Part shown: piece after piece, positions 29,301 to 37,623 of the stretch
Layout of the letters: every line of letters begins with the position of its first letter
Numbering within the stretch: the stretch's first letter is position 1
DNA from: Sediminicoccus rosea
Lineage (GTDB): Bacteria > Pseudomonadota > Alphaproteobacteria > Acetobacterales > Acetobacteraceae
Length of the DNA: 64,000 bases
Assembly: GCF_033547095.1 (NCBI RefSeq)
Contig: NZ_CP137852.1
Coordinates: forward strand, 799,501-863,500
Direction of reading: 5' to 3'
Notes under the pieces: model-generated
What the model saw: the letters and a program-made list of their open reading frames with translations, nothing else
Database searches by the model: none
Told to the model about the DNA's origin: nothing
Made by a program: the position numbers and the translations under genes

Positions 29301-32300
29301 GATCCACCGACGGTGACGCTGCCCGTCAGGCCGAAGGTGATGTCCTTGATCCAGATCTCCGTGATCGTCTCGCGGATGCCGGTCAGCGGGTTGATCGGAT
29401 TGTCGGAGGATGCGTCCGCGCCAGCGGCGCCGCCTGTGCCGCCGCCGCCACCGATGGATTGCAGCACGACGCCTTGCGCATCGCCCCCGGCGGTGCGGAC
29501 CTGCCCTGAGATTGTCGCCGTGACCGGCGACGCGGAGCCACCGGTTGCGCCGGTCGCGCCCAACTGGACGTTGAGATAACCTTGAGGGGTTACGCTCGGG
29601 CTTTGGCCGAGCGAATAGGCGCCGCCGAAGCTGAATCCGCCGCCCTGGGCCGTGCCGCCACCGCCGCCGATGCTCTGTCCGACGATCCCGATCGCGCCGG
29701 AGCCGTAGGTCTGGATCACGGAGTTCGCTTCATGCGTGACGGTAACGGAGCCGCCCTGGCCGCCGGACCCGCCCGTGCCGCCCAGGTTGAGCCCGAGCTT
29801 GACCTCGCGCGAATTGCCGAAATTCAGCGTGTTGGAGGAGCCGACGCCGCCATTGCCGCCGCCGCCGCCGATGCTCTGCGCGACGACCGCGTTGGCATAG
29901 TCGCCATAGGTCGTGACGGTCGCGCCACTGAGCGTGACGTTCACCGGACCGCCATTGCCCCCATCGCCGCCGCTGCCGCCGAGCGCTACGGAGGCCTGCA
30001 GGTTCCACATGGATGCGCCTTCGGAACTGCTCGATGCGCGGCTGTACGAGATCGTCGCCGCGAGCGCCGAGGAATCGCCGCCGGCGCCGCCGCCGCCGCC
30101 GATCGATTGCAGCAGCAAGCCGTGCGAGCCCTGCCCCTGCGTAGCGATGGTCGCATTGTCGTTCAGGGTGGCGGAGACATTCCCCCCATTGCCGCCCGAT
30201 CCGCCGCTGCCGCCCATGGCGAAGGACAGGGCACCGGTATAGCTGTTCCCGGTTTCCGGGTTCGGCAGGCCGACCGCGACTGCGCGGGCCGTCGCCGAGC
30301 CGGCCAAGCCGCCACCGCCGCCCAGCGACTGCGCGACGATCCCGTAGGAATCCACCGGGTTCGTGTTGGTGCCGGAGATCACGGACTTGCCGGTGGTAAT
30401 CGCGGTGCCTGACAGCGTCAGCGTCACGCCCCCCGGCGTCCCGCCGCTGCCGCCCGACCCGCCCATGGCGACGGCCACCGAAAGCTCCGTGGAGCCCGTT
30501 GTCGAATAGGCCGATCCGCCCGCGCCGCCGCCCCCGCCGATGGACTGCGCGACGATGCCAGCGGCGTTCGTGTTGAGGGTGCCGATACTGCCGCCCGTGG
30601 CGGTCACCGTGACCGCCCCGGCGCCACCACCGTCGCCGCCAGATCCGCCATAGCTCATCGTCACCAGCGTGCCGGCCGAGGTCGCATTCCCGCCGGTGCC
30701 GCCGCCGCCGCCGATGCTCTGCGCGACCAGGCCGTGCGCCAGGTTCCCCTGCGTCGCGATCGTGCCGGCCGACAGCGTCGCCGTGACCGTCGTGGCGCTG
30801 CCGCCCCCGCCCCCAGACCCGCCGAAGGAGCCGATCACCTCATTCGAGTCGCCGCCATTGCCGCCGCCGCCGCCGATGCTCTGCACCAGGATGCCGAAGG
30901 AGGACTGGCCGGCCGTGCTGATCCTGCTGGAGTGGGTGACGCTCGCCGTGTTGCCGCTGGCCGCCGCGGGGGCGGAGCCGCCGACTCCGAAGAAGCCGCC
31001 ATCGGTCGCGCCCGCCGTGCCGGTGCCGCCGCCGATCGACTGGGCCTGGATGCCGATGGCGTTCTGGCCCTGCGTCGTGATGCTGCCGCGGTTCGTGACG
31101 CTGACCGGGCCGACGGTGCCGCTCGCGCCCGCCGAACCCGCGGGGCCATAGATGATCCCGGCGCCATTGCCGCCCGATCCGCTGGTGCCGGTGATGGAGA
31201 GCGCCATGATCCCATGCGCGCCTTGCCCCGTGGTGGTGATGGTCGCGGCGCTCTCGACCGTCACGGTGCCGCTGTTGCCGCCAGCGCCGCCATTGCCGGG
31301 ATTGGTCGCGATGCCGCCTGACGAATTGTACTCGCTGCCCGACCCGCCGCCGCCGCCGACGCTGCGGGCGATGACGCCAATCGCGCCGCTCCCGGTCGTT
31401 GCGACGCTGACGCGGGGGCCGAGCTGGATGGTGACAGCTTCCGCGCTGCCGCCCGCGCCGCCATCGCCGACCGCGCCGCCCAGATCCACATTGATCGCAC
31501 CGCCCGTGCCGCCCATCCCGCCAATGGAGGCCGCACTGACGCCGAAGGCAGCTGTCCCGTCCGAGGCCTGCCCGCCGGCGGTCGAGATCACGACATCGCC
31601 CAGAATGCGCACGAAGACGGAGCTGGCCGTCCCGCCGGCGCCGCCCGTGCCGGAATCGCCCTCGCCGGATGCGAGGTTGCCGCCATTCCCGCCGGTGCCG
31701 CCGCGCGACAGCCCGAGGATGGCAGGCGAGCCGCTGCCGGTGGTCGTAACGCCGCCGCCCAGCATCTCGACGCGGACTGCGCCACCCGCGCCACCCGCAC
31801 CGCCCATGCCCGCCGTCGTGCCGGGCTCGAGAGCCTGGGTGTAGTCCTGACCGGTGCCGCCGGCGCCGCCTTGCGCGATCGCGGCGACGCCGGCCGCGAG
31901 GCTGCCGCTCGTGGTGACGCGCGTCTCGGCGAGGCGCGCGATGGCGATGTCCGGCGCCGAGCTGGTGGTCACGACGCTGGAGGCGCCGCCAGGCCCGGCA
32001 CGGCTGTGATCCTGGCCGATGCCGCTATTGCCGCCGCTGCCGCCCTGCGACAGCGCCAGCAGGCCGAGCACGCCATTGCCGCTCGCGGTGATGTTGGCGA
32101 AGCGCGCGCTGGCCTCGGCCGCACCCGCATTGCCGCCTGAGCCGCCGGTGGACGAGTCGTAGCCGGCGCCGCCATTGCCGCCGAGCGCGAGTGCGCCGAC
32201 GGCGGCGGAGCGCGTGCCCTGCGGCGCCGTGCCGAACCCGCTGGCCGAGATCGTGACCGGGGCGTCCTGGCTGCCGGTCACCGTGGCGAAGGCCGCACCG

Positions 32301-33331
32301 GTCGAGCCGCCCGGGCCGCCATTGTTGCCGCTGTTGACCGACATGGTGCCGTTGCCACCCTGGCTCAGCGCCAGCACGCCGAAGAGGCCGGTGGGCGTGC
32401 CGAGTGGCGGGGTGCCGGAGGGCGTGATCCATGTGGCGGCGACCGTGACCGGTGCGGTCGTCGTGACCTCCACCTGTGTCGCCGATCCGCCGGCCTGGCC
32501 ATTGTTGCCAGTGCCGGCATTGCCGCCGAGGCTGCGCCCGGCCATCGCCCAGTAGCCCTGCATGACGTTCGGCGTGAAGACGCTGATGGCGCCGCTGTTG
32601 GTCAGCGTGACGGCCCCGGCACTGGCGCCGTTCGTGCCGGTCTGGCTGCCATATTGCGGATTGCCGTTCTGGTCCGGCCCGCGCGACGTCACATTGCCGC
32701 CCTGGCCGCCCAGGCTTTCGGCCAGCAGCCCGGCCCCGCCGAACATCAGGCCCGCAGCAACGCCCCCGACCGAAGAGCTGGTTGCAAACTGGATCGGTCC
32801 GGCATTGGTCACATTGACCGTCGAGCCGGTCTGTGCGGCGCCTGCGCTGTGGTTGGTGTCGGTATTGGTGTAGTTGCCGCCATTGCCGCCCTGCGAGGCG
32901 GAGCGGAGGACGAAGGCGGTGAATGGCGTATTGGTGTCGGTCAGCAGCGTCTGGGACAGGGAACCGCTGTTGTTGAACTGCACCGGGCCGGCCGGGCTGC
33001 CATTCTGGCCATTGCCCGTCGAACTGCTTGTGCCGTTGATCGCGACCAGGCTGAATTCGAGCGCGCCGGCGAAGCCCCCACCCCCGCTTGGGGTCGAGAT
33101 GACGAAGTTTCCGGTGCTGCTCCCGGAGTAGGTCAAGTTGCTCGCGATCTGCACCTGCAGCGGCGCGTTGAAGTTGCCGGGCGAGACGGTGCAGACATAG
33201 GTGCCGCTCTGCGTGGTGGATGCCGCGCAGGAATAGGTCGCGGTCTGTGACGAGGCGGAACCCGCGGGCACCAGCAGCCCCGCGACGGCGAAGGCCATAC
33301 CGAAGCCGGGCACCAGATGACTACGCGGCAT
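26333..33331 (-). CDS. giant glycine-rich autotransporter 2 (type Va secretion)
   Basis: A 2,332-aa paralogue of autotransporter 1 with the same plan: a signal peptide (residues 1-29, ending SASSQ), a Gly/Ser/Thr-rich passenger with about fifteen QSIGGGGG-type units, then a C-terminal barrel ending SWAF. The residues after each motif match those of the other protein in order (for example GGDSS, TAQGG, FAFS, IAG-P), so the two are full-length duplicates that have diverged. The ATG at 33331 has GGAG 8 nt upstream and opens the signal peptide; an earlier in-frame start at 33361 is less likely. Only 12 nt separate its end from that of its partner. Confidence 0.9.
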   Translation of the reverse strand: MPRSHLVPGFGMAFAVAGLLVPAGSASSQTATYSCAASTTQSGTYVCTVSPGNFNAPLQVQIASNLTYSGSSTGNFVISTPSGGGGFAGALEFSLVAINGTSSSTGNGQNGSPAGPVQFNNSGSLSQTLLTDTNTPFTAFVLRSASQGGNGGNYTNTDTNHSAGAAQTGSTVNVTNAGPIQFATSSSVGGVAAGLMFGGAGLLAESLGGQGGNVTSRGPDQNGNPQYGSQTGTNGASAGAVTLTNSGAISVFTPNVMQGYWAMAGRSLGGNAGTGNNGQAGGSATQVEVTTTAPVTVAATWITPSGTPPLGTPTGLFGVLALSQGGNGTMSVNSGNNGGPGGSTGAAFATVTGSQDAPVTISASGFGTAPQGTRSAAVGALALGGNGGAGYDSSTGGSGGNAGAAEASARFANITASGNGVLGLLALSQGGSGGNSGIGQDHSRAGPGGASSVVTTSSAPDIAIARLAETRVTTSGSLAAGVAAIAQGGAGGTGQDYTQALEPGTTAGMGGAGGAGGAVRVEMLGGGVTTTGSGSPAILGLSRGGTGGNGGNLASGEGDSGTGGAGGTASSVFVRILGDVVISTAGGQASDGTAAFGVSAASIGGMGGTGGAINVDLGGAVGDGGAGGSAEAVTIQLGPRVSVATTGSGAIGVIARSVGGGGGSGSEYNSSGGIATNPGNGGAGGNSGTVTVESAATITTTGQGAHGIMALSITGTSGSGGNGAGIIYGPAGSAGASGTVGPVSVTNRGSITTQGQNAIGIQAQSIGGGTGTAGATDGGFFGVGGSAPAAASGNTASVTHSSRISTAGQSSFGILVQSIGGGGGNGGDSNEVIGSFGGSGGGGGSATTVTATLSAGTIATQGNLAHGLVAQSIGGGGGTGGNATSAGTLVTMSYGGSGGDGGGAGAVTVTATGGSIGTLNTNAAGIVAQSIGGGGGAGGSAYSTTGSTELSVAVAMGGSGGSGGTPGGVTLTLSGTAITTGKSVISGTNTNPVDSYGIVAQSLGGGGGLAGSATARAVAVGLPNPETGNSYTGALSFAMGGSGGSGGNGGNVSATLNDNATIATQGQGSHGLLLQSIGGGGGAGGDSSALAATISYSRASSSSEGASMWNLQASVALGGSGGDGGNGGPVNVTLSGATVTTYGDYANAVVAQSIGGGGGNGGVGSSNTLNFGNSREVKLGLNLGGTGGSGGQGGSVTVTHEANSVIQTYGSGAIGIVGQSIGGGGGTAQGGGFSFGGAYSLGQSPSVTPQGYLNVQLGATGATGGSASPVTATISGQVRTAGGDAQGVVLQSIGGGGGTGGAAGADASSDNPINPLTGIRETITEIWIKDITFGLTGSVTVGGSGGAGGSSNLISYSQSGSITTQGDWSHGVLLQGIGGGGGKGGVATSAGSGLGLSTEIAVGGAGGPGGLGGYIGITFASGSSISTGANTANGVTGYGAFGVLAQSVGGGGGVGVDGNMASTGTMRLGATFAGIGGNGGQANSINLGGTTSITTLGDVAVGVVLQSIGGGGGLAGNGSSFTDGLGPVSGSTSITVGAANGAGGNGAEVIIQNAALTISTAGANAYGILAQSVGGGGGFAFSSNITTTTTTAIGAQNVSYGQAVGNGNSMLLSLSGGSIRTSGFGAHGIVAQSIGGGGGIAGVPAPGITPTLVTSGMHGPTSTYAPAGNGGTVTINSSSPITTTGDFAYGILAQSVGSGGGLLVQGSTIVAGTSSAAMTNGGPPNAPGGIVTVTQSAPISATGANSVGIFAQSAGASLALSSVVNVTVSAAIQGGSGSQGRGIWVDSYDYSSLVTVTSTGSVSALSGVAISMTQGGVVNEGTVTGSYNAPSGFTNYGTLNAGDSLVAASLVNAGTLRVAALSPYGVSRVSDAFIQTPAGVMAVQADFAGRRAARLEVAGAATLDGRVRPLLATALPDIALPFLTVGGNAAGMLTGEATPVFGYGITEANRIYSVKVTSADFTPAGFPLSRAQAAVAGHLQSAWDAGGSLALAPFFALFGNTAALGGPGPYATQMQQLSPDTTFAPGARQVAGAQAFANAALSCPAFEGTTAMLVEGQCVWARVMGRTATQGATDGVSRFRVDTSTWQVGGQRELGGGWFLGGSLAYEAGRLSSSDKTESGRGEAGYGAVTVKYQTGPWLFSGVAFGGGGSFDTRRTIQLPGFGAVASGGPGLSNLGVMLRASFTMGGEEIYLRPSVTLGVVHARSGGYRESGAGALSLDVSSASATIASVTPAVEVGGRIALAPERVLRLFANAGLSFASNDSWTQEARLLGAPAGAAAFRTAVRMDGVVGRVTAGAQLYAGRNLSLRLQYEGEYSNSLTGHGGTLALSWAF

Positions 33332-33473
33332 GATCTCGGCTCCGACGCGACCGGCACACATTAATTAACATGGTATCGCTTGCATCTGACCTTGGCCAGA
33401 CGAAGCAGGCCGGCAGGCCTGGGGTCAAGCCGCGGCATTGGCTGCACCGGCCGAAGCCTGCCACCGCGGCCAG

Positions 33474-33516
33474 CCTGATCTGCACGGGGAGCGCCGCAGC
33501 CCCACGGATGATCAGG
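33474..33516 (-). terminator. imperfect hairpin between outer-membrane protein and autotransporter 2
   Basis: Within the 215-nt gap, CCTGATC (33474-33480) pairs perfectly with GATCAGG (33510-33516), and an inner GGGG/CCCC pair strengthens the stem. It lies 31 nt past the stop of the outer-membrane protein gene, so it could end that transcript and leave autotransporter 2 with its own promoter. An AT-rich patch with TTAATTAA just upstream of the autotransporter start suits this. No U-tract was seen. Confidence 0.35.
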
Positions 33517-33546
33517 GGCCGTTGAACCCCGCCGGCATCATGGGAC

Positions 33547-35283
33547 TCAGAAGGTCCAGAACAGCTGCGCCTGCAGCGTCGTCCAATTGGCCGCGCCGCC
33601 GCCCGCCGCGCGGATCGCCTCGCCCGGCTGGGCCAGACCGGCGACCCCCAGGAAGAACAGCCGCTCATTCAGCGGCATGCGCAGCACCGCCTGCCATTCC
33701 TGCCCGAGATCGCGCGAGCTGAGCTGCGCGAGGCGCGGATTGCCGCCGAGGTTGTTCAACTCCATCGCGCGGTTCAGATACCAGTCGAGCGTGAGGTTGG
33801 TGCCCTCGCGCGGGCTGACGTTCAGCCGCACCCGGTGCACGGCGCGGTTGGACTGCGTCAGCAGCTTGCCCATGGTGATGCCCTGCAGCCATTCGTCGAG
33901 ACCGCCGGAGTAGAGCGTGTCGAACCGTTCGTAACGGGCGGTGGCCGGATTGTCCCCGGTGAAGGCCGCGTACCGATAGGAGAGGCTGGGCTGCCAGGGC
34001 AGGTCGCGCGCGAGGAAGCCCAGCTGCCCATAGCCGCCCCAGGCCGACATCGGGAAATTCTGGTTGGACTGGTGCGCCAGCGCCCCCTCGATCCAGAGGC
34101 CCGGCGCCACGGCCGGGTCGGCCCAGCGGCCGCGCGCGGCGAGCGTGAGCAGCCCCTCGCGCCCGCCCGGGGCGGGCGCGTTCGGCACCGCGTAACTGGT
34201 GTTGGACATGGGCACGTAGATGACATTCGCCGCCGCATGGCTGTGCGCGTCGAAATTCCAGCGCAGGCTGCCGCCGACCAATTGCGTGCGGGAGAGAATC
34301 TCCCCCGTCCGGTTGGGCTCGAGCCAGAAGCCATTGAACACCCAGTTGCCGGCGCGGGCGCTGACGAGGCCGGCGAGGTCGGCCGCGGTGCGTGGCGAGA
34401 GATAGACGCCGGGCAGCCAGCCCGCATTCAGCCGCTGGGTGAAGCGCGCGATGAGGAAGCCGTCCTCCAGCGTGAAGGCCTGCCTGCCAACAGAGGCGTT
34501 GACGCGAAGGTCACTCTCCAGGGGCGCATAGATCACGCCGGCATAGGCGCGGTTGAGTTCGTTGGTGGAGCGCGTGTCGTCGCGGAAGATGTCCTGCCCG
34601 GCGCTGATGGCGCCAAGGCCAGTGAGCGCGCCGTAGAGGTAGAAGGGGCTCTCGCGCAGGCGCGTGGCGCCGCCGATCCCGTATTCCGCATAGGCTTCGC
34701 CCCAGCCGGCCCGCGCGCCGGTGCCCACGCCCTGCGGCGGGTTCAGTGCGAGCGGGCTGCCGCGCGTGAAGACGGCGGGGCGGCCGAACCAGGGATGGCC
34801 GTCGGTGAAGACGCCGAGGCCGCCATTGGCGATGAAGGTCACCAGGCTGCGCTCGTCACGCCAGATGGTCGGGAAGGCGCGGATGCCCTGCTCGGCCAGG
34901 ATGCCCGACGGCCCAACCGCCCCAGGGGCCAGGCGCAGCACGACGGTAAGGCTGCGCCCCGCGCCATCCAGCGCGAGGCGATAGGTGGCGCCACCCAGGC
35001 CCGGCAGCGCCCGCACGCGGCTGAGTGCCGCCTCGACCAGGATCGCCTCGAAGCCCGAGCCGGGGGTGAGCCCGAAGGCGCGGCGCGCGGCGGCCTCGGT
35101 CACGGCGGCGACGGGCGCGCCGCCCGGACCTTCCACCGTGACCGCCGCGATGGTCGAGCCCTCGGCCAGCGCGGGCTGGTCCGCCGTGCCGGGGCCGCCG
35201 AGGCCCGTCGCATTGCCCGCCATCTGCGCGCGGGCGGGCCCGGCCAGCGCGAGCAGCGCGAGGAGGAGAAGCGCCCGCCTCAA
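33547..35283 (-). CDS. outer-membrane barrel protein (alginate-export-like) with POTRA-like N-terminus
   Basis: A 578-aa outer-membrane protein. It has a signal peptide (1-19, ending PARAQ). A region of about 75 residues, STIAAVTVEGPGG to LTVVLRL, shows the beta-alpha-alpha-beta-beta rhythm of a POTRA module. Then come about 450 residues of alternating amphipathic strands ending in Phe (LQAQLFWTF), resembling alginate-export/porin-type barrels. It begins with TTG at 35281-35283, sharing TTGA with the stop of the upstream SDR, so the two are coupled. Possible roles are export or uptake of an oligosaccharide or of the SDR substrate. The POTRA assignment is by pattern only. Confidence 0.72.
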   Translation of the reverse strand: MRRALLLLALLALAGPARAQMAGNATGLGGPGTADQPALAEGSTIAAVTVEGPGGAPVAAVTEAAARRAFGLTPGSGFEAILVEAALSRVRALPGLGGATYRLALDGAGRSLTVVLRLAPGAVGPSGILAEQGIRAFPTIWRDERSLVTFIANGGLGVFTDGHPWFGRPAVFTRGSPLALNPPQGVGTGARAGWGEAYAEYGIGGATRLRESPFYLYGALTGLGAISAGQDIFRDDTRSTNELNRAYAGVIYAPLESDLRVNASVGRQAFTLEDGFLIARFTQRLNAGWLPGVYLSPRTAADLAGLVSARAGNWVFNGFWLEPNRTGEILSRTQLVGGSLRWNFDAHSHAAANVIYVPMSNTSYAVPNAPAPGGREGLLTLAARGRWADPAVAPGLWIEGALAHQSNQNFPMSAWGGYGQLGFLARDLPWQPSLSYRYAAFTGDNPATARYERFDTLYSGGLDEWLQGITMGKLLTQSNRAVHRVRLNVSPREGTNLTLDWYLNRAMELNNLGGNPRLAQLSSRDLGQEWQAVLRMPLNERLFFLGVAGLAQPGEAIRAAGGGAANWTTLQAQLFWTF

Positions 35284-36074
35284 TGCCCGAAGAGGCGCAC
35301 CACGCTGCCGCCGCCATGGACGTTGATGGTCTGCCCGCTGATCCAGCTTCCGGCGGGCGAGGCGAGCCAGAGCATGGCATGCGCCACATCCTCGGGCCGG
35401 CCGGGGCGGCCGGTCAGCGTGTCGGGGTGCATCATCCGCTCCTGCGTCGCCGCATCGATGCCGGCCGCCGCATAGCCCTCGGTGATCACGGTGCCGATCA
35501 GCACCGAGTTCACGCGCACCCTCTTCGCCAGCGCATGGGCGAGGCTCACCATCATCTGGTTCAGCGCCGCCTTGGCCGTGGCATAGGCCAGGATGTCGTA
35601 GGCCGGGACGGCGGAGGAGAAGCTGCCCGAATTGATCACCGCCGGGTTCTGCGCCTGCAGCAGATGCGGCACGCAGGCCGCCGTCATGCGATAGGCGCTG
35701 ATGGTGTTCAGCCTGTAGCTGTCCAGCATCTGCTGCTCCGTCACGGCCAGCGGGTCGGTATTCACGCCGCCCCAGCCGACATTGTTCACGAGCGTCGAGA
35801 GGCCGCCGAAGGCCGCGACGGCGGCGGCGACCACGGCCTGGATGTCGCCCTCCTGCGTCACGTCGCAGGCCATGCCGCGCACGTCGCGGCCGGTCTCGGC
35901 GGCGATGGCGGCGGCGGTGGCTGCGGCCTTCGCGCCGTCGAGATCGGCGATCATCACGCGCGCACCGGCGCCGGCGAAGGCGCGCGCGATGCCGGCGCCG
36001 ATATTCTGCGCGCCGCCGGTGACGATGGCGGCGTGGCCCTCCATCCGGAAGGCGGCGAGCGGGTCATAGGTCAT
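35280..36074 (-). CDS. short-chain dehydrogenase/reductase (SDR)
   Basis: A 264-aa NAD(P)-dependent oxidoreductase. The cofactor loop is TGGAQNIGAG, NNVGWGG replaces the usual NNAG, the catalytic Ser lies in INSGSFSSA, and the active-site pair is YATAK. Asp after strand two (IADLDGA) favours NAD. GGGAG is found 8 nt before the ATG. It sits 15 nt downstream of the HdhA-like gene and is coupled to the outer-membrane protein gene. With HdhA it could run successive oxidations on one lipid or steroid-like alcohol, but the substrate is unknown. Confidence 0.9.
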   Translation of the reverse strand: MTYDPLAAFRMEGHAAIVTGGAQNIGAGIARAFAGAGARVMIADLDGAKAAATAAAIAAETGRDVRGMACDVTQEGDIQAVVAAAVAAFGGLSTLVNNVGWGGVNTDPLAVTEQQMLDSYRLNTISAYRMTAACVPHLLQAQNPAVINSGSFSSAVPAYDILAYATAKAALNQMMVSLAHALAKRVRVNSVLIGTVITEGYAAAGIDAATQERMMHPDTLTGRPGRPEDVAHAMLWLASPAGSWISGQTINVHGGGSVVRLFGH

Positions 36075-36089
36075 GGTCGTTGCTCCCTG

Positions 36090-36851
36090 TCAGTCCAGTT
36101 CCTGCACGCCGCCGCCGCTGACGGTGAGCACCTGGCCGCTGATCCATGTCGCCAGCGGCGAGCAGAGGAACAGCACCGCATGGGCGATGTCCTCCGCCGC
36201 GCCGAGGCGGCCGAGCGGCGTGTGCTTCAACATCGCGGCCTCGATGGCGGGCGTGAGCACGCTCGCCAGTGCCTGCGTCTTGATGGCGCCGGGTGCCACG
36301 GCGTTCACGCGGATGCCCATGGGGCCGAGGTCGAAGGCGATATTGCGCGTCAGGTGATTGGCCGCCGCCTTGGAGGAGGCGTAGGACGCCATGCGCTTGT
36401 TGGTGTTCTCGCCCGCCATGGAGGAGATGTTGACGATGGCGCCGCCGCCGGCGGCCCGCATGTGCGGCGCGGCCAGCTGGCAGAGGCGGAAGACCGAATA
36501 GACGTTGAGGCGGTAGGCCCATTCGAAGTCGGCCATGGGCATGTCGAAGGGCTTGGGCCCGCCGCCGCCCGCATTGTTCACCAGGATATCGAGCCGGCCG
36601 AAGCGCGCGGTCGCCACCGCGACGAGCGCGGCCAGCGCCGCCTCCTCCGTCACGTCGCAGGCCTGCGCCAGCGCCTCGCCACCCGCCCTGCGGATGCCCT
36701 CAGCAGCGGCCTCGGCGCTGGCGGCGTCACGGTCGCTCACGACGATGTGCGCGCCGGCCCGTGCCAGCGTCTCGGCCGAGGCACGGCCGATCCCGGCCCC
36801 CGCGCCCGTCACGATCGCCACCTGGCCGGACAGGCTGATCTCCACGCCCAT
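36090..36851 (-). CDS. hdhA: 7-alpha-hydroxysteroid dehydrogenase-like SDR
   Basis: A 253-aa SDR very close to E. coli HdhA. The stretch NNAGGGGPKPFDMPMADF and the C-terminal SGQVLTVSGGGVQEL match it almost residue for residue as I remember the protein. TGAGAGIGRA is the cofactor loop, ISSM holds the catalytic Ser and YASSK the Tyr-Lys pair. In E. coli the enzyme oxidises the 7-alpha hydroxyl of bile acids; in an environmental bacterium it may act on other sterols or hydrophobic alcohols. The ATG at 36851 has GGGAGG about 9 nt upstream. Divergent from the wHTH regulator across a 100-nt gap. Confidence 0.85.
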   Translation of the reverse strand: MGVEISLSGQVAIVTGAGAGIGRASAETLARAGAHIVVSDRDAASAEAAAEGIRRAGGEALAQACDVTEEAALAALVAVATARFGRLDILVNNAGGGGPKPFDMPMADFEWAYRLNVYSVFRLCQLAAPHMRAAGGGAIVNISSMAGENTNKRMASYASSKAAANHLTRNIAFDLGPMGIRVNAVAPGAIKTQALASVLTPAIEAAMLKHTPLGRLGAAEDIAHAVLFLCSPLATWISGQVLTVSGGGVQELD

Positions 36852-36951
36852 GATGATGTTCCTCCCCTGTGCCGGATCGGCTTGCCGGCTGAATGACATG
36901 CTCGCAAGAATGAAGGTGCCCATTCTGGGCATGGCCCAGGGAGCCACCCCC

Positions 36952-37476
36952 ATGACGCGACGCATGCCCCCGCCCCCCGAGGCGCAACCCTCCGCGGAGC
37001 AGGCGTTCGAGCGCGCCTACGCGGCGCGCTTCGCCGAGTATCACCTGGCCTGGTCGGTCTTCTTCGTGGGCCACATGGCCGATCTCCGCACCCATTTCGA
37101 CGATCTCGAGGATGCGCTGCTGCTGGCCGCATTCGGCCTTGGTCCCCTTGCGGAGAAGCTTCGACGCTCGCGCCGCGAAGGCGACGCGGAGGGGCTGATC
37201 TATGGCAAGCGCCCGGCGAGCGAGGGCTGGACCAATGCCCGGCGGCTGGCGGAGGTCACCGGCATCCCGCGGGAGACGGTGCGGCGCAAGCTCGAGCGCT
37301 TCCGGCGCCGCGGGTGGGTGGAACAGACGGACGACCGGTCCTGGCGGATGGCTCTGCTGCCCGATGGCAGCGCTCCCCTCGCCGCCGACATGAAGGCCGC
37401 CAACGCCGAGTTCGTGGCGCGGCTGGCGCGGCTCATGGCGGAGTTCAAGCGCATCGAAGGCGCCGGGCCGGGATAG
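36952..37476 (+). CDS. winged-helix transcriptional regulator
   Basis: A 174-aa regulator. A helical N-terminal part (AFERAYAARFAEYHLAWSVFFVGHM) is followed by a winged helix at about residues 90-140, RLAEVTGIPRETVRRKLERF, then RRRGWVEQTDD as the wing. I chose the ATG at 36952 for the GGGAG 8 nt before it; in-frame ATGs at 36898, 36910 and 36931 are alternatives. It is divergent from hdhA and so a candidate regulator of the hdhA/SDR/barrel operon. The subfamily (MarR, Crp or GntR-like) is not clear. Confidence 0.75.
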   Translation: MTRRMPPPPEAQPSAEQAFERAYAARFAEYHLAWSVFFVGHMADLRTHFDDLEDALLLAAFGLGPLAEKLRRSRREGDAEGLIYGKRPASEGWTNARRLAEVTGIPRETVRRKLERFRRRGWVEQTDDRSWRMALLPDGSAPLAADMKAANAEFVARLARLMAEFKRIEGAGPG

Positions 37477-37521
37477 GCCGGAGCGCGGCAGCCTTCGGCG
37501 GAACGGGGCTCCCGGCTTCGC

Positions 37522-37539
37522 CTGTCAGCTTCCTGTCAG
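37522..37539 (+). promoter_or_regulatory. Pho-box-like direct repeat upstream of the RTX gene
   Basis: CTGTCAG-CTTC-CTGTCAG: two identical 7-base units with a 4-base spacer (11-base period), as in PhoB boxes (CTGTCAT plus 4 nt, repeated) and other OmpR-class response regulator sites. It ends 84 nt before the RTX start codon, and a weak -10-like TACCGA lies about 10 nt downstream, so the repeat occupies the -35 region as in activated Pho promoters. The regulator could be PhoB or the OmpR-type protein encoded at 45084-45740. Confidence 0.55.
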
Positions 37540-37623
37540 GTTCATCTCCTACCGATCCCTTGACCCGGCCGCGAGCCGGATCGCCGCGGCTGCCTTCGTC
37601 CGGGCGGCGTCAAGGATCCTGTC

